From the NCBI GenBank assembly GCA_028753945.1, contig JAPNXP010000014.1:806001-870000 (forward strand): DNA of 64,000 nt, written 5' to 3'. The stretch's first letter is position 1; each line of letters begins with the position of its first letter. This DNA is from Hexactinellida sp. DTS-2022 (Eukaryota; Porifera; Hexactinellida). A program made the translations under genes and the position numbers. The notes under the pieces are model-generated. The model was not told where the DNA came from, did no database searches, and saw only the letters and a program-made list of their open reading frames with translations. Shown here one piece after another: positions 20,658 to 32,335 of the stretch.

Positions 20658-20991
20658 CAGTGAACTCCCGTTATAACGAAGTCGGATATAACGAAATACC
20701 CACTTATAACCTAAGTTGACTAATTCATGAATTATTCAAGATTACTCAAAACTTATATAGTAAATATCAGTGGTGCCCACATTTTTTTGGATAAAATTAG
20801 CAATGGAATTATTGTGAGAACCTTAGATGGGTCAAATATTACTGCTACCGCTAGTATTAAATGATCCACAATTGACTGGGAGCACATTGAATTAGTCAAC
20901 TTAGCTTATAACGAAATGGATATTTTCCCCCAGAGCACTAAATGCATTAATTATTATCCGCTTATAAGTTATAACGAATATCCGGATACTG
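20658..20991 (-). repeat. Pogo-like MITE family B split by a nested element
   Basis: Left end CAGTGAACTCCCGTTATAAC after TA. Blocks GGATATAACGAAATACC and TTATCCGCTTATAAG. The right end stops at ATATCCGGATACTG. Confidence 0.75.
20711..20904. repeat. hAT-like MITE nested in family B, perfect 8-bp duplication
   Basis: Inverted ends CTAAGTTGACTAATTC / GAATTAGTCAACTTAG (16 bp). Flanked by CTTATAAC at 20703-20710 and 20905-20912. Removing one duplication restores the family-B consensus. Confidence 0.85.
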
Positions 20992-21343
20992 TACATAATG
21001 GATATAGTGATAATGGTGGGGACATGGGAATTTTGGCCAACATATCACTATATCTACAATATCCATTGTATAACTGCATCTAATAAATGACTAAATACAT
21101 TGTCAATAAATATATTCCCATAAGTATAATCAAATTCCTTATCGAATTCAACTGGTAACGATATTTATACTGTAAATATAAATATTTAATTTAATTAGAA
21201 AATCACTTGTCAATGCCCAAATAATTAAAGTAATCAACTAAAATACAAGACTAATTAAAAATTGATACATTAGGAGCAGGGTATTATACAGGAGTAGAAT
21301 TGAAGACACCTAACTAGTTAACTGTCCTAAGTTCACTACAGTA

Positions 21344-21470
21344 TGAATTTTGTACGCCTAAAAGGTTAGTTTTGTATTAGGACTTTCGGCAGTTTTCGCG
21401 CTCCTATCCCAATTTATACGCCTCTAGGCGTATGGCGCGCTCCTGGATAAACCCTTGATTAGGAGTATTT
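21344..21470 (-). repeat. hAT-like short repeat, family L, inverted copy
   Basis: GTACGCCTAAAAGGTTAGTT, AGTTTTCGCGCTCCTATCCC and the end GCGCTCCTGGATAAACCC mirror 514-625. Confidence 0.55.
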
Positions 21471-23210
21471 TACACAAGTTTATAGATAATATCTGACTGT
21501 TATGTTCATAAAATAATAATAATAAATCCGGACGGGGTGTAAAATTGGGACTGATGGGGATGATAAACAAGTTATTGATTTTATATAGCCTAACGAGTTT
21601 ACTGTACATACTACGTACCGTGAACTGAGGCGACTTAGCCTGTAACCTGTGGCCCAAACTTAGCTAGAGCATTTTATAACATATTATATCGAGGTTAAGA
21701 TGATAGGAGAAACATAGGTTTGTTTCTCTTCTGACATGGGAATTCAAATGTATTATTTATGAATATTTATAATATTGATAATTAATTTGGTTCAATGGTC
21801 AAAATAACTCTTGCTTTGAAATTTCACTGTTTAATAATTATGCTCAAAATGCCCATATAATTATCATTATAGTATCTTAGATAAATATTATCAATTAATG
21901 TTGGAAGTATCTACTTTGGCATATGATTGATTACAATAATATCCATAATTTACTAACCCTTGGGCCAAACTAAAACCCATGGGCCAAGTCGCCCAGTTTA
22001 CGGTATAGTTAAATAGTTTCTATAATACTTTTCGAGTTATTTTCTTGATTAAATAATAATGCGAATTAATTAATTAAAATGTCATAATAATTATTGACTG
22101 GTCTCAATTGAAAGGAAATTTTAGTCACATACTATAAATTCTTCAAATAACATCATTTAATTAATAAGTCAAGTGACAAAAATACATATTTTTAATAAGA
22201 TAAATTAATAATGCAAACGATTATTACTTTCATTGCGTAGACAGGCGACATCCTGTGAAACAAAATACAGCATTCCTAAGAAATGCTCCTCTCATTGATA
22301 TCCCAGACATCTTCAACACATACCAAATTCTCAATGTGTTGTCAAGATATAACTTATTCGTTTCATGAAAATGTAATTATTAACATACAGATTATGACTC
22401 AGCAAACATTTTAGTTTCATAAATGACGACTAATCCTAGGTTGTAGTACACGATTGGAACGATTTTGATTGCACACCTTGATCTATTTATTTAGTCGCTT
22501 TATCAGATAAATGAAACTATATTATGAAATAACTTGTATTTCATGTTTTGGGAGAATTTCTCACAGTTTATGGACAATTCTTTGATTGGACACATTTGAC
22601 GGTAAGATTTATAAACGATAATATTCTTAAATATAACTAGAGGGCGTTGACACAGATGACCCAATATTTGACTTCTTGGGGCGAAATAATTTTTATTTGG
22701 AGAGTAGTTCGATATGGAAAATTTTAGTGCAACAAACTATACTATAAGTTTATAACTAATATTTTGAATGATCGAAACATTATAAACTTGATTATATACC
22801 TATCGATTCAATTCCTTGTGAACAGGAAAACAATAATAATATTAATAAATTAAAATCACCGACAATGCATAGTTTCTGCGTGACATTTAGTTTAGGCGAA
22901 AAGGAATAAATTCCCAAAATATTCAAGTTTTTTAGAAAATTCAAAATCTACTTTTACTGGTACATACTACGTATATAAAACTAGATCTTCTCGAATCTAC
23001 TCAAGTTTTACAAAATAATTCCAATTCTGCTCAAGTTTTTGTAAATAAATTGCAAATCTACTCAACTTTTCAATAAATACACACATCTACTCAAACTTTT
23101 AGAAAGGCTATAATTGCACTGTATACTAATAAATATTTGTGGTTGGAACACCATTTTAAGTTCCTATAATCCAATAAAACTTGAGCATTTATGAATAATT
23201 CAATAAAACT

Positions 23211-23561
23211 TGTTGGGTTGAAACAAATATTCGAAATGTAACGAACGAACCTTTTTCCTCAACGAATGAATATTCGAACATTCGTTCGTTTTGATGAAAG
23301 CATTAATAAAATAAAATTCAAGACTCAAAATACAGTGGAAAATAGTTTTTGTTAATGTTAGAATAATTTGGAAAAAATATTTACAAAGTGTATTAGGCAC
23401 AAAATAGACACAAAAAAGGTAGGAATTTATATTTACAATCTCTCCAACTATACAAAATAATGTTATTGTCCAAAAGTAGAAAACAAAAAGTATTCATTTC
23501 AATTTAATATACGTTCAAACGAATATTCGTTCAATAATTTGAACAAATATTCGTTTCAACC
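23211..23561 (+). repeat. hAT-like MITE family N
   Basis: GGGTTGAAACAAATATTCG to AATATTCGTTTCAACC inverted ends, with dense ATTCGTTCG / CGAACGAA motifs near both. Other copies: 31997 and 44345. Confidence 0.7.
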
Positions 23562-23835
23562 ATAAAAACTTGAGTAGATTTATAATCATCCAATAAAACT
23601 AGAGTATAGTAGTATTTGGAAAATTTGAAAAAACTTAGTATTTTTGGGAATTTTTTCGGAGAAAAAAGCCACACAATTGGAGTAAACACTATAATAGAAA
23701 TATCCCAAATAAAACATTATATATTGAAGTTACTACAACATTTGTGAAGCTTTAAATAGCTACGAGCCCTTCGGTCTCGGTCGCTTTGCGACAGATCGGT
23801 GCTACGCACCTCAAGTTAACTTACTCCTCACACGT

Positions 23836-24960
23836 TATGATTTTGAATTTTCATTAATTTTTTTACCTATTTGTGTAAACAACAACAACAACAACAACAA
23901 ATACTCATATTAGAATTTTATAAATGCGAAATTCGTGTTCAGCACACTTGTTTACTTATAATACCCGTTGAAAGCTAACTTCTAGGTTGATTTTGAATTT
24001 TCATTAATTTGTTTACCTATTTTGTGTAAACAACAACAACAAATATTCATATAATAATTTATAAATGCGAAATTCGTGTTCAGCATAATTGTTTACCTAT
24101 AATACCCGTAGAGAGCAAACTTCTAGGTTAATTTTGAATTTTCATTAATTTGTTTACTTATTTGTGTCAACAACAACAAATATTCATATTATAAATTTAT
24201 AAATGCGAAATTCGTGTTCAGCATAATTGTTTACCTATAATACCCGTTGAGAGCAAACTTCTAGGTTAATTTTGAATTTTCATTAATTTGTTTACTTATT
24301 TGTGTCAACAACAACAAATATTCATATTAAAAATTTATAAATGCGAAATTCGTGTTCAGCATAATTGTTTACCTATAATACCCGTTGAAAGCTAACTTCT
24401 AGGTTGATTTTGAATCATAAATTTGTTTACCTATTTTGTGTCAACAACAACAACAAATATTCATATTATAAATTTATAAATGCGAAATTCGTGTTCAGCA
24501 TACTTGTTTACCTATAATACCCGTTGGAAGCTAACTTCTAGGTTGATTTTGAATTTTCATAAATTTGTTTACCTATTTTGTGTCAACAACAACAACAAAT
24601 ATTTATATTATAAATTTATAAATGCGAAATTCGTGTTTAGCATACTTGTTTATCTATAATACCCGTTGAAAGCTAACTTCTAGGTTGATTTTGAATTTTC
24701 ATAAATTTGTTTACCTATTTTGTGTCAACAACAACAACAAATATTTATATTATAAATTTATAAATGCGAAATTCGTGTTTAGCATACTTGTTTACCTATA
24801 ATACCCGTTGAAAGCTAACTTCTAGGTTGATTTTGAATTTTCATAAATTTGTTTATCTATTTTGTGTAAACAACAACAATAAATATTCATATCATAAATT
24901 TGTAAATGCGAAATTCGTGTTCAGCATACTTGTTTACCTATTATAACATTTGTTTACCAA
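23836..24960. repeat. ~142-bp tandem array in the foldback arm, about 8 units
   Basis: Each unit has GATTTTGAATTTTCATTAAT, TTGTTTACCTATTTTGTG, CAACAACAACAAATATTCAT, AATGCGAAATTCGTGTTCAG and ATACCCGTTGAAAGCTAACT in that order. Units start near 23838, 23989, 24122, 24272, 24405, 24545, 24687 and 24830. CAA count differs between units. Confidence 0.9.
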
Positions 24961-25039
24961 TTATAACATTTGAAAGTTAGTTTATATCTCATATATAAAT
25001 GCGGTTTCTATTCCCCCATCACTTTATTACAATCCGGAC

Positions 25040-25058
25040 AAACAAACAAACAAACACA

Positions 25059-25097
<39 letters not shown>
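25040..25097. repeat. (CA)n microsatellite
   Basis: AAAC/CAA-rich lead-in followed by about 20 CA repeats. It causes a false open frame of repeated Cys-Val on the minus strand. Confidence 0.95.
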
Positions 25098-25407
25098 CAA
25101 TCGAGATTTAATAATATAGATTATGGACCATGAATTTACAACTGGCTTGAAATGCTGAAAAAAATATGACTTGTTTTTCATAATAAATAGATAACACCAC
25201 AAACCCTATTACAAAACTTAATATAATTACACTGATTTTGCCCCCGTTAAATAGAAATATGCATAATTAATTAGTATATATTGTAAATGGCATCAATACG
25301 TATTTAGTTAGTAGGAAAATAACTACAAAGCAACTTTGATTATCCGAACTCGTTGGGACCAGACCGAGCCCTCCCGATTAAGGGACTTCCAGTGTATTAT
25401 AATATTA

Positions 25408-25687
25408 CAGTATACTCCGATTAATAGAGTCACCGGTTAATAGATGTCTCCGCTTAATTGGATCAAAATTTCACAGGATTTATAGGAAGAAATTACAGTT
25501 TACTCAAAATATTAATATTTTCGGTTAATAGATTTCTCCGCTTACTGCTTATTGGGGTCAAAATTTCACATTATTTATAGTACGGAATTACAGTTTGACT
25601 CAAAATATTTTCAGTTAATAGATTTATCCGCTTAATTGGGTCAAACAACCCCCGGACTAAAGTGACCCTATTAAGCGGGATCGACTG
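25408..25687 (+). repeat. Pogo-like MITE family E in the foldback centre
   Basis: CAGTATACTCCGATTAATAG to TATTAAGCGGGATCGACTG, TA on both sides. The interior block (GTCAAAATTTCACA ... ATTTTCGGTTAATAGATT) is present twice, so this copy is longer than the others. Confidence 0.8.
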
Positions 25688-25843
25688 TATATATTGTTTG
25701 TGTGTTTGTGTGCTTGTCCGGATTGTATTAAATTTGTTGTTGTTGTTTACACAAATAGGTAAACAAATTAATGAAATTCAAAATCAACCTAGAAGTTAGC
25801 TTTCAAAATCAACCTAGAAGTTAGCTTTATAAGTAAACAAGTA

Positions 25844-26001
25844 CAGTTGAAACCGGATATTTTTAACACATTCTTTACACGAAAATTTGTTAAAAATATC
25901 CGATTGTTAAAAATACCCGATTTTATAACAACAACAATAATTAATTATTTACAAGAAAATGTGTTAAAATATCCGGTGTTAAAAATATCCGGTTTCAACT
26001 G
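25844..26001. repeat. Palindromic TA-flanked MITE family Q
   Basis: Inverted ends CAGTTGAAACCGGATATTTT / AAAATATCCGGTTTCAACTG with TA on both sides. AAATATCCG/AAATACCCG half sites are repeated inside. It sits in the right arm of the foldback element. Confidence 0.85.
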
Positions 26002-26203
26002 TATGCTGAACGCGAATTTCGCATTTATAAATTTATAATATGAATATTTGCTCTTGTTGTTGTTTACACAACAAATAGGTAAACCAATTACTAATTAAAA
26101 TTCAAAATGAACCTAGAGGATAACTTTCAACGGGTATTATAAAACTATGGAAAATGGTAGAAAGGGTGAGGAGTAAGGCCGCATAACGGCTGTTAACTTG
26201 AGG

Positions 26204-26462
26204 CAGGGGCGTAAACTTGGGGTGTGCGGCGGGTGCCTGGCACCCTGACGGTTGTGATGCCATGGTGCCAAAGGTGTCCGGCACCCTGGCATTTTCAAAC
26301 CGAAATTAACCCCACAAACTTAATTTAGCAGATGGCGAGCTAAATAATTTTTTAATTAAGACACAAAAACACAAAATGAATAGTTATCCAGAAAAATATA
26401 TAACTAGGGGATAAACAAAGTGTCGTGGCACCATGAGTATTTTGATGAAGTTTACGCCCATG
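26204..26462. repeat. hAT-like MITE in the foldback's right inverted repeat
   Basis: Ends CAGGGGCGTAAACTTGGG / AAGTTTACGCCCATG. A perfect 8-bp duplication ACTTGAGG lies at 26196-26203 and 26463-26470. It splits the right terminal repeat; taking it out restores the match to the left repeat. Confidence 0.9.
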
Positions 26463-26872
26463 ACTTGAGGTGCTAGTACCGATCCGTCGCAAAGCGACCG
26501 AGACCGAAGGGCTCGTAATTATAATTTATAATCTATTAATAATAAACTAAATAATCCATAAAAGTAAAATAAGATAGCAGAATTGAGCAATAATAATAAT
26601 TTGAAACAATCACTTTCCAATGTTTTGTTCCTTTTTAATATTTCTAACAGATGAGAGTTGATGTGAGAAGTTAAGAAAATGCTGAAGTAACGATTACGAG
26701 ATATTATACGTTATTTTCGTGGGCATAAGAATTCAATGTTTTTTTTAATCCATCTTAGTCATATGGCTTATGAAGGAAATCAAAGTATGACTAACTTTAC
26801 AAGAAAATATTCAATCTAACCAACAAGTTAAAATTTTGGAAAACACGGTGTTTGATGACCTAAATTTTATTC

Positions 26873-27012
26873 TTTGAGGCAGGTAAATTCGAAAGGAAAC
26901 TTTTTCTAGGCACTCGAAAATCGAGAGTAACTCCCATAGACGTATTACAAAATGAATAATTTATGCGTGAGTGAATGAGTTCAAACTATTCTAGGCGACC
27001 AGTAATTTTGCT
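26873..27012 (+). repeat. Family J element, diverged
   Basis: GAAAGGAAACTTTTTCTAGG, AACTCCCATAGACGTATTAC and GCTTGGATTAAAGCCTG match the order at 44017-44184. Confidence 0.6.
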
Positions 27013-27205
27013 TGGATTAAAGCCTGATTCAAACAAACTATTTAACTCATCCATTCAATACACTAGTTATTGTATTATCGAGACAAACTATAAACTGATT
27101 AGCAAATATTCATAACATACATATAGTTTTAATAAAATGTAGTATTTTAATGGATTTCCCTCTTGCTAATACAGATTGTATATAAGATTTTTTAAAAAAC
27201 TCAAC

Positions 27206-27387
27206 CAAAGAGTTATTCAGGAGCGCGAGACACTCTTTTTGAAGTATGATTTTTGGAAAATATTAATCAGGAGGGGGGAAATTTGGAATCTTCTCCTATA
27301 CTTTAACATTAATTTGTGATTTAGGCGTATGAAATTGGGTCAGCCCAGGATTAAGAGCGTATTTACTAATAACTGTATAATACACTG
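27206..27387 (-). repeat. hAT-like MITE family K, inverted copy
   Basis: Flanked by AACTCAAC (27198-27205) and AACTTAAC (27388-27395). Ends CAAAGAGTTATTCAGG and GTATAATACACTG. Confidence 0.75.
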
Positions 27388-27593
27388 AACTTAACAAATA
27401 TTCTAACGATGACCCAAAAAACTGAAAGAGTCTATTTTCCATTTAGTTCAATTCCTGACGCTTTCTAAATGTATATATGTGCCCCCTTGACAATTGGTGG
27501 CTATATAAGACATTATTTTTCATATTATTCTTTACACTATTTAATTAATGTGTCAATTCAACTCGATACCATGTGGTTTACATGCTACATACC

Positions 27594-27772
27594 CAGGGCA
27601 GGATTTACCCTCGAGTGGCCTGAAGGCTGAACCACACAAGTGGCCCGAACATGATCGACATTGGTCGGTAGTGGTCCTGTAGTGGCCCATTGGTCCTGTA
27701 GTATCCTGTACATTGGTCCTGTAGTGGCCCGAAGGCTATAGCCTACTTAGCCTAATGGTAAATCCGGCCCTG
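27594..27772. repeat. hAT-like MITE with perfect 8-bp duplication
   Basis: Ends CAGGGCAGGATTTACC / GGTAAATCCGGCCCTG. TACATACC at 27586-27593 and 27773-27780. The interior repeats TGGTCCTGTAGTGGCC three to four times. Confidence 0.9.
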
Positions 27773-28512
27773 TACATACCTTACATGTGTAGGAATACAT
27801 ATAGCAATTAGTAACAATGTAATATAATGAGATTGTATTATTACATTAATATTTTTATCAAACCATGCTATGACTAGCAGAGTAGAATATTAATACCATT
27901 AACTGAACTATAACTAATTCTAATTTTAGCCTAGACTTGTATTAACCAACCGACAAATCAAAAACGCTTGATTGTCATGAGTTAAATAGGATACCTCTAA
28001 ACTACACCAAAATTAGGCTGCTAGCTATTCAAATTATTAAATACTTTATTCGTTCAATTTTCAATTCAGTCATAATGACTGTGTCTACCAACTTGGTTGA
28101 TTATAATTTAAGTTTGTTTTGTTTGTTTTATTTGGATGGGAAGATTCAAATACGTGAAGAAGTCAATCTGTAAAACTTGCGTCATAAATATTGTAACTCT
28201 TGTATTGATCAAATTGTGAAATAGTAACTTTTTGCCTCATTTTTTAGAAAATATTTGAATACGAAAATATTAGTTATTGACATATTGTTATTATTCATAT
28301 TTTGCTGTTTACTTTTTATCGATTTATAGGAATATGATTAGTATAATGTTCATAGGCTTTTTAAGGCAGATTATTGTTGATATTGATGATATTCGATAAG
28401 TATTATTCGATTTATTTTGTTTAGATTCTTATAGGTTACAGACTTACAGTGTCAATAACAACAACAACAACAACAAGAAAAGTAAGTTTAACAATTCCGC
28501 ATTCTTTGTAAA

Positions 28513-28694
28513 CAGTGTATTATACAGCCATTTGTAAATACGCTCCTAATCCTGGTCTGATCCAATTTTCATACGCCTAAAATCACAAATTAATGTTACG
28601 GTTAGGAGAATATTATAATTTTTCGCGCTCCTAATTAATTTTTACTAAAATGATGCTCCAAAGTGAGCGTCTCGCGCTCCTGGATAATTCCTTG
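28513..28694 (+). repeat. hAT-like MITE family K, perfect 8-bp duplication
   Basis: 182 bp, CAGTGTATTATACAGCC to GGATAATTCCTTG. TTTGTAAA at 28505-28512 and 28695-28702. It is the copy that fixes the family boundaries. Confidence 0.9.
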
Positions 28695-29499
28695 TTTGTA
28701 AATATAAATCCAAATTGGATAAACAATTTATAAAAGACCTGCCTTGATTTTTGTGATACATTTAAAATATAAATATTGTTTACATAATTTGCTGAACATT
28801 TAATTTGTTGACAATTAACTGTGGACTATGGGGTTAATTTTAGGAAAAGTGAGGCCTGAAATTAGTTAAATTTGTTTCACCTAAAGCATACAAATGAGAT
28901 GTACTGTTATAAGAAAACCCAATAATTGTATGGAAATACTTATATGTGGTTGAGTTACGGTAAAAAAGTTTCCTTATAAAGAGAGTTTTTCATTTTTAAA
29001 GAATCACTAGCTGAGAAGTAAATTTAGATATAAAATATGAACCCTCAGTTACTCTCAGTTATTTCCATATAAACCAATGGATCCACTTTTCATTATCAAT
29101 TTATTTCAAAATATAATTAGCAACATTGGCCGTTTATCATGTAGAGTTTTAATTTAGTGTAAATTTTTACACCTAAGATTTAGCGAATATAATTTCCTGA
29201 AAAACCAGATTGATTACAGTTCAGCTTATCATTTTAGCCTATTGTAGGTTAATGATTAATGTTATTATTACGCACGTATGCTATTCTGTATTATTACAAC
29301 CAAGGTTTAATATCGGGATTTAGTACTGAACTTGCTTAAAATTATAGTGTAAAACGTATTTGAGAATGAAACTGATTTTTCCCACACAAACGCAAATTTA
29401 TCCCATTTACACGTTACTGAGTCAATAACAATAAAATGATAGAATAAATATTATATAAATAGTATTGTGTCAGACAATCTATATTCGATATAATTAGTT

Positions 29500-29625
29500 A
29501 GGTTCGGCCAACAATATAAAAACCGGCTTCGTAAAGGTGCATTTTTTATTTTTATTAATTAAATCAATGCTAAAAAATACCCTGTCAGTGCATAAAAATT
29601 ACATTAGAAAAGTTGTTTAAGTTAT
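29500..29625 (+). repeat. Family H repeat
   Basis: GGTTCGGCCAACAATATAAA start, then CCGGCTTCGTAAAGGTGCAT and CCTGTCAGTGCATAAAAATT, as in 58890-58998. Confidence 0.55.
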
Positions 29626-29816
29626 TCCTAATAAGAACAATTTAGTTTTATATTTAATACAAAGTGAAATTTCCAAAATGTAGAGTACTAAAGGTCTTAA
29701 CTTTCTACTTATCTCGAGCTTGTCCCTTGTTTCCATTGAAGAGAAATCATAGACGCCAAGTTTAAAACTGACAAGTGCTTGACACACCTTAAGTTAATAT
29801 ATTGGACTTTGAACTA

Positions 29817-30000
29817 CAGTATAACCTCGTTAATACGAACACCATCGGACGGTCCAAATTTGTTCGTCTTATTCGGGGTTTGTATTAACCGGAGTAATAC
29901 CAAATGAATAACCATTGTAGGGACCTGATTTTGTGTAAATATCTGTTCGTCTTATCCGGAAATTCGTAATAAACGTGTTCGTACTAACGAGGTTCTACTG
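29817..30000 (+). repeat. Pogo-like MITE family C, full copy
   Basis: CAGTATAACCTCGTTAATAC to ACTAACGAGGTTCTACTG with TA at right. It ends about 240 bases before the MED9-like start. Confidence 0.8.
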
Positions 30001-30237
30001 TATATATAAGATGTAATTCCTAGTCTTTATTATTATACGTATACTATGGTCTATGGAATGTTTCCGATTAATGGTCGAAATAAGACAATTATTATTTAAT
30101 GGTTTAGTAATTGACCCTCCACAGTTTTTGAAGAGATACCGAAAATGATAACAGAGATTGCAAATTTGCAATATTCGAGTAACTAAAGCGAATAATGGGT
30201 ATTGTGTATGGGATTAAATGGAATATTTTTTAGACAG

Positions 30238-30594
30238 ATGGCAGAAATAAAGTCCAATTCCACTGGACAAGCAAACTCTTCCCAAACTCAAAAGCCAGAC
30301 ATTGATAGCTTCAGAAACGCATTCGACTCGCTTCTAACACAAGTATTTCTAATAATCAACAACTGCAACAGAGAAACAAAGGAGAGCGAAACTGTAAACC
30401 AAAACGAAATGATTTCTAATTTCAGTCGGCAGCTAAACAAGTGTCATGACATGGTAGAACATATCGAGGGATTGGATGTTACACCCAGAGAGCTTGAGGA
30501 GAGTATCAGTCAGGTCAAACAACAAATCGAACAGAGAATGGAAGTGGTTAAACAATGCAGGGAAGAAGGCTTGTTTACACCACAAGATAAGTAA
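30238..30594 (+). CDS. MED9: MED9-like Mediator subunit
   Basis: A 118-residue single-exon protein from the ATG at 30238 (MAEIKSNSTGQANSSQ). TTTTTAG just upstream could be a splice acceptor after a 5' non-coding exon. A disordered N-terminus (1-30) is followed by helices. The C-terminal half has QLNKCHDMVEHIEGLDVTPR then ELEESISQVKQQIEQRMEVV (about residues 62-104). This fits the Med9 pattern of a helix ending in P/E-G-h-h-h-S/T-P and then a coiled coil of L-x-x-Q-I/V repeats, finishing in ...F near the end. Med9 belongs to the middle module of the RNA polymerase II Mediator complex. The assignment rests on this short C-terminal motif and length, so it is moderate; another small coiled-coil subunit is possible. 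AATAAA lies at about 30816. Confidence 0.6.
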   Translation: MAEIKSNSTGQANSSQTQKPDIDSFRNAFDSLLTQVFLIINNCNRETKESETVNQNEMISNFSRQLNKCHDMVEHIEGLDVTPRELEESISQVKQQIEQRMEVVKQCREEGLFTPQDK

Positions 30595-30778
30595 TGGTAC
30601 GAACTGCAGTAGTTTGCAAATACAAATACAATAGAACTCTTTATATAACTAATGGTTAATTGCAGTTAATTTATACATTGAAGCATAGGCTATGATTGAA
30701 GTTATATTGTTATTCTCATTGATTTATGAGTGCAGTAAAATAGTGTAAACAAAATTTATAAACATTTTATACTGAATT

Positions 30779-31017
30779 AAGGCGAACCATTTTTCTTCGA
30801 ATAAGCGCCGGGTCAATAAAAATAGCATTTGTACGATAAAATTAAAACACAGGAGTATATAAATACTTTGAATTTGGAAACTATGGTATGTATATATTAT
30901 CGCTGAGAACCATTAGAAACCACCAAAGTATTATTTTGTGATTTTTCAAAAAAAGTGAGGATAAATTTGGGCCACGAAAACAATAAGCGTCGGGGGTTAT
31001 TCGAAGCAATACGGTAT
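30779..31017 (+). repeat. Family T MITE, diverged
   Basis: CTTCGAATAAGCGCCGGGTC near the left end and AAGCGTCGGGGGTTATTCGA with AATACGGTA at the right, the pattern seen at 45532 and 49344. Confidence 0.5.
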
Positions 31018-31177
31018 GTTGGTATCATGACATTTTATCTCCAGGAACCATAAACTTACTTAGATAGTCTCTACTCATATATAAACTGATGTGATGATAA
31101 CTGGCTGCCCCTTGGCATATATTATTCAAAGGGACAAAAACCATTCCCAAAAGGTGTATTGCAAAATCGTAATTAAT

Positions 31178-31307
31178 TATATTATATTATATTGCTTTAT
31201 TAGCAACTGCTTTTCGGGTCCCAAGCGATAATACTGTTAATTTCACAAATCTATTAGCAACCAGATTTAGTGGCAAACCCGAGTTGCTAATAAAACAACT
31301 CCACTGT
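31178..31307 (-). repeat. MITE family F, inverted remnant
   Basis: Reads TTAGCAACTGCTTTTCGGGT, AGCGATAATACTGTTAAT and TTGCTAATAAAACAACTCCA, ending in CTGTA. Confidence 0.4.
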
Positions 31308-31909
31308 ATATTAATAATTTCAATTTAAAACAAAGTTAAACAATCAAATGATAAAGTATTTGTAGAATGGTAAACTTTTTTCCGCTTATACATTAATTAA
31401 CTGTTATTTACATATTTCGTTGTAACATAGTGATCGTTATATAAACAAGGTATGTAAGCTACGTAGTTTGAAAATATTAACCGCAATGGTTTTACGCGAA
31501 AAAATAATGATAAGTCGAGGGATTTGTACTAATATCGCTTTACAACTCAATTTTGAATTAATTTTGATGACTTTGTAATATGGAACCAAATCTATTTTTA
31601 ACTTTTGAAAAATTGCTTTCATTATTTTCTTCGTTTTTAAAGACCAATTGGAATGTAGATCTCCAATGCGCGCCATTAATTAACACATAAATTCAGTTTA
31701 AATGAGATATGTACATAGTTGTTTTCATAATTCCCATTGTAACGTTGATAATCTACTTGCAAGCTTGAAGGTATGTTTTTATGAAAATTTTATAACATAA
31801 ATTGTGAATATTTATTTAGAACAGGGATTCCCAACCTTTTTGAACTTTTGTAGATCCCCTAAAGGCAACTAATTTATGTTTGTCATAAGGACAAGTTCAT
31901 TCTTAAATA

Positions 31910-32335
31910 ATTACAGAGGATTCCGGTTATAAGAACATCGTCGGGAATTGCCAACCGTCGGGAAATGCCAACCGTTTTCCAGTATAATGTTCTTATTAGG
32001 GCTGAAACGAATATTCGAAATGTAACGAACGAATATTCGTTCGTTTGGATGACTAAGCATTAAATCAATTTCATGAGACAAAATACATTGGAAAATAGGT
32101 TTTTGATAATGTTACAATGGTATAATAATAGTTACAAAGTGTATTATACACAAGTTAACTAATAATCAGCTAGTTTAGGTGGGAATTTATATTTACGATT
32201 TCTCTAAGCTAAACAAAAGTCTTGTTGTTGTCCAAGTAGTCAACGAATATTGGTTTCAATCTAATATTCGTTCAATTATTTCGAACGAATATTCGGTATA
32301 TTCGTCTAGTTCTTATATCCTACATCTACTGTACT
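31910..32335 (+). repeat. MITE family M interrupted by family N
   Basis: TCCGGTTATAAGAACATCGT and CAACCGTTTTCCAGTATAAT before the insert. GTTCTTATATCCTACATCTA with CTGTA after it. The parts match 51091-51173. Confidence 0.75.
31997..32308 (+). repeat. hAT-like MITE family N, perfect 8-bp duplication
   Basis: TAGGGCTGAAACGAATATTC start and ATTCGTCTA end. GTTCTTAT at 31989-31996 and 32309-32316. It is inserted in family M. Confidence 0.85.

Larger units (their letters stand above)
18751..23760. other. Gene-free stretch with several MITEs
   Basis: No convincing exon was seen. Recognisable repeats are at 19488-19668 (B), 19967-20421 (A, with a nested 341-bp element), 20658-20991 (B, with a nested 194-bp element), 21344-21470 (L) and 23211-23561 (N). 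The parts 21480-23200 are unique, very AT-rich DNA; a short open stretch on the minus strand near 22240-22340 has no recognisable family. Confidence 0.55.
23761..26517. mobile_element. 2.76-kb foldback element with long palindromic arms
   Basis: Outer inverted repeats TACGAGCCCTTCGGTCTCGG (23761) and CCGAAGGGCTCGTA (to 26517) continue inward as GTCGCTTTGCGAC, CACCTCAAGTTAAC and TTACTCCTC on the left and their complements on the right. The left arm contains about eight ~142-bp tandem units (23836-24960) and a CA microsatellite. The right arm contains about two such units inverted (about 25740-25835 and 26003-26135), plus AAGCACACAAACACA-type sequence in complement. The arms share TCCGGACAAACAAACA / TGCTTGTCCGGATTG. 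No transposase frame is visible, so it is non-autonomous. Three younger elements are inside (25408-25687, 25844-26001, 26204-26462). A TA on both sides may be the target duplication. An arm-like fragment lies at 52030-52530. Confidence 0.8.
26518..30237. other. Gene-free stretch with hAT-like MITEs
   Basis: It holds a family-J remnant (26873-27012), two family-K copies (27206-27387, 28513-28694), another hAT MITE (27594-27772), a family-H copy (29500-29625) and a family-C copy (29817-30000). The remainder is AT-rich and shows no exon I can support. Confidence 0.55.

Noticed and set aside
22240-22345. Open minus-strand stretch near 22.3 kb as an isolated exon
   Set aside because: No recognisable family and no neighbouring exon to join it to; the length is expected by chance.
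25008-25202. 64-codon frame with repeated Cys-Val
   Set aside because: It is a translation of the CA microsatellite in the foldback element.
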